Source: Micromonospora thermarum (lineage in GTDB: Bacteria; Actinomycetota; Actinomycetes; Mycobacteriales; Micromonosporaceae). From it: a stretch of DNA of 64,000 bases. The first letter of the stretch is position 1. Every line of letters starts with the position of its first letter. The notes beneath the pieces were generated by a model, which saw only the letters and a list, made by a program, of their open reading frames with translations, was not told the DNA's origin and did no database searches. The stretch lies in NCBI RefSeq assembly GCF_012034245.1, contig NZ_JAATEO010000004.1, positions 220,254 to 284,253 of the forward strand. Direction: 5' to 3'. This document shows positions 10,169 to 16,678 of the stretch, piece after piece. The position numbers and the translations under genes are program-made.

Positions 10169-10196
10169 AGTCTAGGCAACGGCCGGGCCCTGTCCA
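10169..10196 (-). promoter_or_regulatory. Promoter for the riboswitch-thrC transcript
   Basis: On the minus strand TGGACA (10191-10196) and TAGACT (10169-10174) are separated by 16 nt, a good match to housekeeping sigma-factor promoters. The predicted start lies about 15 nt before the aptamer. Confidence 0.6.
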
Positions 10197-10304
10197 CCGC
10201 TCGTTCCCACGCTGTGGCCAGATGTGACCTACGCCGCAGGGACGGAGATGCTGGTTGGTCGGCTATGGAGCTGATTCATCTGTGCAATCGCCCCGGCCAG
10301 TCGA

Positions 10305-10351
10305 GATCCTGGAAAGAAGCGACCCCGGAAGGGCCGGACCTTTCCAAGATC
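10305..10351 (-). terminator. Hairpin just after the small GntR gene
   Basis: GATCCTGGAAAG and CTTTCCAAGATC pair over 12 bp with one mismatch, and the GC-rich interior can fold further. It starts 5 nt after the GntR stop codon. The stretch 10197-10304 holds nothing else I can identify. Confidence 0.55.
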
Positions 10352-10356
10352 TGTGA

Positions 10357-10581
10357 TCAGTCCCCCCGCTCCCGAACGTAGACGCCGCGCCCTTGGTGGC
10401 CCTCCACCAGTCCCTCTGCTCGCAGGATCAACATCGCGGAGCGGATGACCTGCGTGGAAACCCCGTAATGAGCGCAGAGCTCGGAGATCGACGGCAGCTT
10501 GTCGCCCGCCTTCAGATCGCCCGACCTGATGCGGTCCCGGATCTCGTTGGCGATGCGCTCGTAGTACGGCGTCACTGGCAT
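10357..10581 (-). CDS. Minimal GntR-family regulator (winged helix only)
   Basis: The 74-residue protein is a single GntR winged helix: YYERIANEIRDRIRSGDLKAGDKLPS, with the recognition helix around YGVSTQVIRSAM and the wing GLVEGHQGRGVYV. There is no effector domain, as in very small YtrA-like repressors of actinomycetes. The ATG at 10581 has GAGGGA upstream, but start codon and Shine-Dalgarno lie inside a perfect inverted repeat (10579-10610). A palindrome, TGATAC-TAG-GTATCA, sits 84 bp upstream next to the divergent gene. Autorepression is likely. Related sites occur in front of the ABC exporter at 34.3 kb. Confidence 0.85.
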   Translation of the reverse strand: MPVTPYYERIANEIRDRIRSGDLKAGDKLPSISELCAHYGVSTQVIRSAMLILRAEGLVEGHQGRGVYVRERGD

Positions 10582-10610
10582 GGTGGTGCTCCCTCGTCGG
10601 CACCACCATG
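10579..10610 (-). promoter_or_regulatory. Inverted repeat spanning the GntR ribosome-binding site and start
   Basis: CATGGTGGTGC and GCACCACCATG form a perfect 11-bp inverted repeat with a 10-nt spacer. In the GntR mRNA the Shine-Dalgarno GAGGGA would lie in the loop and the ATG at the base of the stem. It may be a translational hairpin or a DNA operator. Confidence 0.55.
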
Positions 10611-10664
10611 TGACCACCGCGCGCTTATGACATCAAGTTCTTGGTATCGCAGCTCTTGCTCTCT

Positions 10665-10679
10665 TGATACTAGGTATCA
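10665..10679. promoter_or_regulatory. Palindromic operator TGATAC-TAG-GTATCA
   Basis: This perfect 6-3-6 palindrome lies in the divergent region next to the small GntR gene. A related half site (TTGGTATCG, 10641-10649) lies exactly 30 bp away. The ATAC-N3-GTAT core recurs twice at 34.35 kb. It is the best candidate operator for the small GntR protein. Confidence 0.6.
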
Positions 10680-10680
10680 T

Positions 10681-11076
10681 ATGTCGACCCGCGAGGCGGC
10701 CCTCGTCGGCAAACAGGACCGGCTCACCCGGGTGGACGCCCGGGTTGCCGGGGCGGCACGGCCGGTCGCCCCGGCACTCGTCCGCATCAATCCGTACCCC
10801 CCGAGCTGGCCCGGGGCGGGTGCCGGGCTCCGGACGACAGCTACCCGGGCGGTTGTCGTGCGACCCCGCCCGCCTCGGCGCCTAGAAGACCAGGAGAACC
10901 ATGGACGGGCCGCGCTGGATCATCCACCTGCCCACGGCACTCACCAGTCGGGACGCGGCCGCCACGCTGGCCGAGGCGCTGCGCAACTCGCTCGGGCACG
11001 TGACCGCCATCGACTTCGGCGAGACGACGCTGAGCGAGGAGGACCGGCAGTTCCGGCGTATCCGGGTGTGGTGTGA
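10681..11076 (+). CDS. Uncertain ORF next to the GntR operator, possibly frameshifted
   Basis: An ATG directly after the palindrome opens a frame beginning MSTREAALVGKQDRLTRVDA with high GC3 for the first 50 or so codons (including ALVRINPYPPSWPG). It then runs into the next gene in another frame, where the sequence looks non-coding. The neighbouring frame ends at 10885, just before the ribosome-binding site of the next gene, so the original gene may have ended there and carry a frameshift. No family recognised. It could also be untranslated leader. Confidence 0.3.
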   Translation: MSTREAALVGKQDRLTRVDARVAGAARPVAPALVRINPYPPSWPGAGAGLRTTATRAVVVRPRPPRRLEDQENHGRAALDHPPAHGTHQSGRGRHAGRGAAQLARARDRHRLRRDDAERGGPAVPAYPGVV

Positions 11077-11272
11077 CCACCGCCTGCCCGACGGCGCTCG
11101 CTGCATCCGCCACGCCGACCATCCCGGTGACTGCTCAACACCCGATGACGTATCTGACTCAGCTCCAAAGCCTCCGACCACCGGCCCGCCTGCCCCGGTT
11201 CACCGCAGCGCCCGCCCTCGACCCGCTCAGCAGGCCGACCCGCACGGGCGGAATCGACCTCGGGAACACTGA
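10901..11272 (+). CDS. Hypothetical protein with Cys/His cluster
   Basis: The 123-residue protein starts MDGPRWIIHLPTALTSRDA and has an alpha-helical N-terminal half. A Cys/His cluster follows (WCDHRLPDGARCIRHADHPGDC-like region, three Cys and several His around residues 55-80), which could bind a metal. The last 40 residues are Pro/Arg rich and probably disordered. The ATG at 10901 has a good AGGAGAACC ribosome-binding site. It is divergent from the GntR gene and may be in its target operon. I do not recognise a family. Confidence 0.6.
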   Translation: MDGPRWIIHLPTALTSRDAAATLAEALRNSLGHVTAIDFGETTLSEEDRQFRRIRVWCDHRLPDGARCIRHADHPGDCSTPDDVSDSAPKPPTTGPPAPVHRSARPRPAQQADPHGRNRPREH

Positions 11273-11330
11273 CCGGGTCGGCGTCAGCGCTTGGAAGAAG
11301 CGCCCGCCGACCGCGCCGGCCCCGTCGCTG

Positions 11331-12263
11331 CTATGACACGACGTCCTTGCGGGTGAAGCGCCAGAACGCCAGGCCCCAGAACAGCGTCGCGTAGCAGACC
11401 GCCGAGATCGTCCCCCGGACCACGTCGTCGGTCTGCACGGGCGTCGACAGCAGGCCCAGCCAGGCGGTGCTGTAGTGCGTCGGCAGGAAGGTGCGCAGCA
11501 CCCCGAGCGCGGTGATCTGGTCGAGGATGCTGGACAGGATCCACAGCAGCACCGCGCCGCCGACCGCGCCGAGCGCGGCGTCTGTCGACACCGACAGCAG
11601 GAACGCCAGGCCGGCCACGACCAGGAGCACGACGGCGAGGTACCCGAGCACCGCCAGCAGCCGCAGCAGCCCCTCCCCCGGCTCCAACTGGGCGGCGACG
11701 GTGCTGCGCAGCGGCTCCCACCCGTACCGGAGGGTGCCGAGCAGCAGGGCGGTGCCGGCGAGCAGCAGCAGGGCGAGGGCCGAGTACGCGAGCGCGACCA
11801 CCAGCTTCACGGTGAGCAGCCGGGCCCGGGGCACCGGCACGGCGAGCAGGTAGCGCAGGCTGCCCCAGCTCGCCTCGCTCGCCACGGTGTCACCGCAGAA
11901 CAGCGCCACCACGACCACCAGCAGGAACGACGCCGAGACGAAGATCGTGAACAGGGTGAAGTTGAGCCCGCCGGTGGTGGCGAACTCGATCAGGCTGCCG
12001 AACTCGCCCCGCCCGTTGTCGTCGTCGTCGCCCGAGTCGAACTGGAACGCGATCAGGATGATCAGCGGCAGCAGCACCATGAACCCGAGCGCGAGCTGCG
12101 TACGCCGCCGCGACGCCTGCCGCCGGAACTCGGCGACGAACGGCAGGGTGGCGGACGGGCGGTAGCCCGCCGCGGCACCGGACGCCGCGCCGCCCGGACC
12201 CGAGCCGCCGCGAGCCGCGCCCCCGGCACCGCCCGTGCCGGGCTCGACCGTCGTACCCGCCAT
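11331..12263 (-). CDS. ABC-2 type transporter permease
   Basis: The 310-residue protein begins with about 40 disordered Gly/Ala residues and then has six hydrophobic segments (for example LGFMVLLPLIILIAFQF, VSASFLLVVVVALFCG and the last, TLFWGLAFW). It fits the membrane subunit of ABC-2 exporters. Its ATG at 12263 overlaps the stop of the fused hydrolase-ATPase gene (TGATG), so the two are translationally coupled and form one exporter. The cargo is unknown. No third subunit is present. Confidence 0.85.
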   Translation of the reverse strand: MAGTTVEPGTGGAGGAARGGSGPGGAASGAAAGYRPSATLPFVAEFRRQASRRRTQLALGFMVLLPLIILIAFQFDSGDDDDNGRGEFGSLIEFATTGGLNFTLFTIFVSASFLLVVVVALFCGDTVASEASWGSLRYLLAVPVPRARLLTVKLVVALAYSALALLLLAGTALLLGTLRYGWEPLRSTVAAQLEPGEGLLRLLAVLGYLAVVLLVVAGLAFLLSVSTDAALGAVGGAVLLWILSSILDQITALGVLRTFLPTHYSTAWLGLLSTPVQTDDVVRGTISAVCYATLFWGLAFWRFTRKDVVS

Positions 12264-15130
12264 CACCGGTCCCCGCTTCCCCGAGAGTTCTCGCCGACCA
12301 GGGCGAGGAACGCGTCCTCCAGGCGGCGCCGGGGCACCACCCGGTCCACCCCGATGCCGGCCCGGACCAGCTCGGCCACCACCTCGCTGCGGGCGGTGCC
12401 GTTGGTGTCCACGACGAGCTGGCCGTCACCCTCGGGGAGCACCCGGACGCCCGCGAGGCGGTCCAGCACGTTCCGCGCGGCCTCCGGGTCGGTCACCTCG
12501 ACGAGGACGCTCGGCGACTCGCCGACGATCTCCTCGACCGGGCCGGACGCGACGATCCGGCCCTTGTTCACCACGACGGCGTGGGTGCAGGTCTGCTCCA
12601 CCTCGGCGAGCAGGTGGCTGGAGACCAGCACGGCGCGCCCGCCGGTGGCGTACCGCTGGAGGACCCGGCGCATCTCGGCGATCTGCGGCGGGTCGAGCCC
12701 GTCGGTCGGCTCGTCGAGGACCAGCAGCTCCGGCAGGCCGAGCATGGCCTGCGCGATCGCGAGCCGCTGTTTCATGCCGTGGCTGTACGTCTTGATCTTC
12801 CGGTGCACGGACGCGCCCAGCCCGGCGATCTCCAGCGCCTCGTCGAAGTGCGCGTCGTCCCAGGGCCGGCCGGTCGCCCGCCAGTACGCCTTCAGGTTGT
12901 CCAGGCCGGACAGGTGCGGCAGGAAGCCGGGCCCCTCGACCAGCGCGCCGATCCGGGACAGCACCGGCGAGCCGGGCACCAGCCGGTGCCCGAACACGTA
13001 GATCTCCCCGGCGGTGGGCTGGGTCAGCCCCATCAGCACCCGCAGGGTGGTCGTCTTGCCGGCGCCGTTCGGGCCGAGCAGGCCGACGACCTGCCCCGGG
13101 TGCACCTCGAAGTCCACGTTCGAGACCGCGACGAAGCCGTCCGCGTACTCCTTGCGGAGTTCCCGGACGACCAGCGGCGTGTCCGCGTACGCCGGGTGGA
13201 CGCTGCTCTCCTGGCGGCGGTGCCGGCGGCGGAGGACGGCGACGAGCGCGACGAGCCCGACCGCGATCGCGGCGAGCAGGCCGGCGAGGACCCAGCGCCA
13301 GACGGTGGCCGTGGTGGGGATCGGCTCGCCGGTGACCGTGGGCAGGGTGACCGCGCCGGCGCCGAGGGCCACGGTGTGCACGGTCGGCTCGACCGGGGTG
13401 GCGTACGCCTGGTCGGAGGTCGCCACCACCAGCCGCAGCCGGTGCCCGGCCTCGATTCGGCGGACGATCGCCGGCAGGGTGACGGTGACCGGCGCGGCGT
13501 CCTCGACGGCACGCGGGAGCCCGGTGAGCCGGACCGGCGCGACGAGCCCGTTGGGCAGCGTGGCAGTGCCGCTGGGGTCGACGTCGTAGAGCTTGACGAA
13601 GAGCACCGCCTCGCCGGTCGGGGACGCGGCGCGGATCGAGACGGTCGGCGCGCCGACCACGTCCACCGCCTCGGGCAGCGGGGCGGACTCGAAGCGGGCG
13701 TGCTGGCCGGGGATGTCGCCGGCGACCCCGCCCAGCAGCGAGGAGAGTTCCCCGGCGAACGGCACCGAGGAGATCGCGGCCGGGTTACCCGCCGGCGGGT
13801 TGGCGATCCGCTGCGGCGGGCCGGCCACCACCACCTCGCGGCGGCCGGTGCCGGTGATCCCGGGGTAGTCGGCCGTGCGGTAGCCGCTGGCGACCAGGCC
13901 CCGGTCGAGCGCGTCGAACCCGGCGATCCGGGAGAAGGTGAAGTCGTCGCCCGGTGCCGCGCCCGCGCCCTTGACGTAGTGGTCGAGCCACTGCACGGTC
14001 AGGAACTTCACCCGGTCCGAGTCGGTGGTCGGGCCCTCCCCGCCGTCGTGGCCGCCGGTGTACCAGGCGACCCGCACCGGGGTGCCGTTCGCGGCGATGC
14101 CCCGCGCGTTGGCGTCGGCCTCGGCGAGCGGGAAGAGGCTGTCCGCCGCGCCCTGCACGAGCAGGGTCGGCGCGTCGATCCGGTCGAGGACCCCGGCGGG
14201 ACTGGACCGGCGCAGCAGGTCCACGCCCGCCTGGTCGGCCCGGCCGCTGGTGGCGATCCGCAGGTACGCGGCGCAGACCTCGGCGGCGAACCGCCCGCAC
14301 GACGGGTCGGCGGCGCCGGCCGGGGCGCGACCCGGGCCGGTCCCGGGGCCGGCGGTCGGGCCGGGGCTGGGCGGCCCGGCCGAGGCGGGGGCGCCCTCCG
14401 GCTGGGCGCCGGTCGCGCCGGAGATGCCGGCCGGCCCGGAGCCGACGTTCCCGCCTCCGCCGAAGAACAGTCCCGCCCAGCTCTTCTTGAACACGCCGTT
14501 GACCGGCTCCTTGCCGGTGCTCTCCGGCAGGAACGCACGGGAGAGGTCGTTCCAGGTGATCATGGGGACGATCGCGTCGACCCGCGGATCCTGCGCGGCG
14601 AGCAGCAGCGCCAGGCCGCCGCCGTACGAGCCGCCCACGACGCCGACCCTCGGGTCGCCGGCGTTGTCGGTGCGGATCTCCGGTCGGGCGGCCAGCCAGT
14701 CCAGCAGCCGCTGCGCGTCGCGCACCTCGTAGTCCGGGTGGTCCAGGTGGATCTGCCCGCCGCTGCGCCCGAAGCCGCGCGCCGTCCAGGCCAGCACGGC
14801 GTACCCCCGGCCGGCGATCTCCTCGGCGTCGGCACGTACCGACTCCTTCGTGCCGCCGAAGCCGTGCGCGAGCAGCACCGCGGGCACCTTGGCGTCGGCG
14901 GCCGCCCCATCCGGCAGGTAGAGCGTGGTGTCCAGGTCCACCGGCTCGTCGCCGGACGGTCCGGACCGGACGGTGAGCAGCGCCGACTCGGTGCGCAGGT
15001 CCGGCCCCTGCGGCCGGACGGCCCAGGCCACGCCCGCGGCGAGCAGGACGACGACCGCCGCGGCGGCCACCGCGCGCCGGCGGGTGGGCAGGGCACGCCG
15101 GATCCGCGCGGCCGAGAACGGCGATCTCAT
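12263..15130 (-). CDS. Fusion of extracellular alpha/beta hydrolase and ABC transporter ATPase
   Basis: This 955-residue protein joins two enzymes. A signal anchor (about 20-38) leads to an alpha/beta hydrolase of the CocE/X-Pro dipeptidyl-peptidase type, with nucleophile Ser168 in GGSYGGG and probable partners Asp330 and His361. An insertion rich in Gly/Pro (about 225-275) and a CocE-like beta domain (to about 600) follow. A second membrane segment (about 611-633) returns the chain to the cytoplasm, where a complete ABC ATPase has GPNGAGKT (686-693), the signature SHGMKQRL and Walker B ELLVLDEPTDGLD. The hydrolase should therefore lie outside and the ATPase inside. The ATG at 15130 has TACCGT 7 nt upstream (leaderless). 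The permease gene is coupled downstream. Confidence 0.88.
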   Translation of the reverse strand: MRSPFSAARIRRALPTRRRAVAAAAVVVLLAAGVAWAVRPQGPDLRTESALLTVRSGPSGDEPVDLDTTLYLPDGAAADAKVPAVLLAHGFGGTKESVRADAEEIAGRGYAVLAWTARGFGRSGGQIHLDHPDYEVRDAQRLLDWLAARPEIRTDNAGDPRVGVVGGSYGGGLALLLAAQDPRVDAIVPMITWNDLSRAFLPESTGKEPVNGVFKKSWAGLFFGGGGNVGSGPAGISGATGAQPEGAPASAGPPSPGPTAGPGTGPGRAPAGAADPSCGRFAAEVCAAYLRIATSGRADQAGVDLLRRSSPAGVLDRIDAPTLLVQGAADSLFPLAEADANARGIAANGTPVRVAWYTGGHDGGEGPTTDSDRVKFLTVQWLDHYVKGAGAAPGDDFTFSRIAGFDALDRGLVASGYRTADYPGITGTGRREVVVAGPPQRIANPPAGNPAAISSVPFAGELSSLLGGVAGDIPGQHARFESAPLPEAVDVVGAPTVSIRAASPTGEAVLFVKLYDVDPSGTATLPNGLVAPVRLTGLPRAVEDAAPVTVTLPAIVRRIEAGHRLRLVVATSDQAYATPVEPTVHTVALGAGAVTLPTVTGEPIPTTATVWRWVLAGLLAAIAVGLVALVAVLRRRHRRQESSVHPAYADTPLVVRELRKEYADGFVAVSNVDFEVHPGQVVGLLGPNGAGKTTTLRVLMGLTQPTAGEIYVFGHRLVPGSPVLSRIGALVEGPGFLPHLSGLDNLKAYWRATGRPWDDAHFDEALEIAGLGASVHRKIKTYSHGMKQRLAIAQAMLGLPELLVLDEPTDGLDPPQIAEMRRVLQRYATGGRAVLVSSHLLAEVEQTCTHAVVVNKGRIVASGPVEEIVGESPSVLVEVTDPEAARNVLDRLAGVRVLPEGDGQLVVDTNGTARSEVVAELVRAGIGVDRVVPRRRLEDAFLALVGENSRGSGDR

Positions 15131-15505
15131 GCGGCACACGGTACGGCCCGGATCCTGAGCGTTGCCTGAGATCCTCCGTACGTTCGTCCGGTTGGCCCGA
15201 TCGGCGCGCCGCACCAAGGCGACCGCGTCCCGGTCGGTCCATCCAGCGAGATGAATTCGTATCACGTGAATTCGGATCTTCAGCCGAAAAGACGCCGATC
15301 ACTTCAGATCGCTCCCGCCGACCACACGCAGTGTGCCGGCATGGTCGGCAAGACGTCACTTTGGGCTATGTGACGCGAAACTGACTGATTGACGGCGGGA
15401 AGGCTGTGCGGACCGTCGGTTAGTTTCCGGGTCCGGTGCATGGGACTAGGACGTCGATCCCGGTGCCAGCCCCCACCCCTCGCCTCCGCCGGAGGAGTAC
15501 GGACC
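15131..15505. other. Divergent intergenic region
   Basis: These 375 nt separate the hydrolase-ABC gene from the conservon operon. The minus-strand side holds the leaderless -10 element. The middle is comparatively AT-rich (around 15250-15300 and 15355-15430), as expected for promoters. I see no clear palindrome and no gene with a convincing start; the frames open across it look non-coding. Confidence 0.5.
15138..15143 (-). promoter_or_regulatory. -10 hexamer for the hydrolase-ABC gene (leaderless)
   Basis: TACCGT on the minus strand lies 7 nt before the ATG at 15130; there is no Shine-Dalgarno in the gap. Confidence 0.5.
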
Positions 15506-16678
15506 ATGACCGTCCCCGCGCCGCAGGCCCGTCGGCGACCCTCCGCCGCCGGCCGCCTGCTGCCGATGCTGCTGGTGCTGGCGCTCCTCGCACCGCTGTC
15601 CGTCCTCTTCGGCCAGTCCTGGCGGTCCACCGACGACGACCGGGACCTCGTCGTCACCGAGCGCCTCGGCGTCGAGTACCTGCGAGCGCTCGCCCCGGTG
15701 ACCGACGCGCTGGTGGACGCCCAGACGGCCACCGTCACCGGCCGGCCGGTGTCCGGCGACGCGCTCACCCGCGCGGTCGGGACCGCCGCGGCGGTGGACG
15801 CGCGGATCGGCGACGAGCTGCGCAGCCGCGAACGCTGGGCCGGCCTGCGGGCCAAGATCGAGGCGCTCCGGGACCGGCGACCGGCGGACCCGGAGGCCGC
15901 GTACGCCGCGTACGGGGAGGTCACCGACCTGCTGCTGGCCCTGCACCGGAAGGTCCGCGAGACCTCCGGCCTGGTCCGCGACCCGGAGTCGGACTCCTTC
16001 TTCCTGCAGGACGGCGTCGGTGGGGAACTGCCCGAGGCGGTCGTCGCGGCCGGACGGCTCGCCGACCTGACCGTGCTCGCCGCCCGCCGGCCGGCCGAGC
16101 AGCGGCCCCGGAGCGTGGCCGAACTGGCGGCCGTCCGGGTCGCCGCGCTCGCGCCAGCCGGCGCCCTGGTGGCTGACCTGCGCGCCGCCGTGGACAGCTC
16201 GGAGAGCACCGACCTGGGCGCCAACGTGCTCACTCCACTGGACACCTACCAGCGGTCGGTGGAGGCGCTGGCGGCGTACTCCACGCCGACCGGCGCCACC
16301 GGCACCGTGGACGCTCCCCGACTCGCCGCCGCCCGCTCCGCCGCGCAGGCCGCCGCCAACCAGCTGCAACCGGTCATCCTCGACGAACTCGACGCGCTGC
16401 TCGCCGACCGCCTCGACGCGCTCGACCGCGACCGCTGGCTCGCGGTGGGTGCCGCCGCGGTCGGCGTCGTCCTGCTGGTCGTGCTGGCGCTGGTGCTGCT
16501 CGCCGAGTTCCGCCGGGCCGCCGAGGCCCGGCGCGCGACGGACGGACCCGCCGCCCCGGCCGCCGACGGCTGGCAGCCGGCGGCCGGGCGGCCCGACGAG
16601 GTCCGCCCACTCCAGCCGGCCGGCGCGGCCCGAAAGCCGGAACCCGCGCAGTGGGGGCCGTTCGATGCTGCTCGGTAG
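15506..16678 (+). CDS. Membrane-anchored sensor-like protein of the conservon operon
   Basis: The 390-residue protein has a membrane segment at about 17-37, a long, mostly helical outer domain, a second membrane segment near 315-335 and a Pro-rich cytoplasmic tail. Its outer domain has features of four-helix sensory domains (VRDPESDSFFLQDGV and regularly spaced helices), but no kinase, HAMP or methyl-accepting region follows. It overlaps the kinase gene by 14 nt, so it is probably made with CvnA and may act as its sensory partner. The ATG at 15506 has GGAGGAG upstream and matches the start of the hydrophobic segment. Role inferred only from context. Confidence 0.75.
   Translation: MTVPAPQARRRPSAAGRLLPMLLVLALLAPLSVLFGQSWRSTDDDRDLVVTERLGVEYLRALAPVTDALVDAQTATVTGRPVSGDALTRAVGTAAAVDARIGDELRSRERWAGLRAKIEALRDRRPADPEAAYAAYGEVTDLLLALHRKVRETSGLVRDPESDSFFLQDGVGGELPEAVVAAGRLADLTVLAARRPAEQRPRSVAELAAVRVAALAPAGALVADLRAAVDSSESTDLGANVLTPLDTYQRSVEALAAYSTPTGATGTVDAPRLAAARSAAQAAANQLQPVILDELDALLADRLDALDRDRWLAVGAAAVGVVLLVVLALVLLAEFRRAAEARRATDGPAAPAADGWQPAAGRPDEVRPLQPAGAARKPEPAQWGPFDAAR

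Noticed and set aside
12581..15169. Plus-strand open frame of about 860 codons opposite the hydrolase-ABC fusion
   Set aside because: An antisense shadow with no recognisable motif; the minus strand encodes a complete hydrolase and ABC ATPase.
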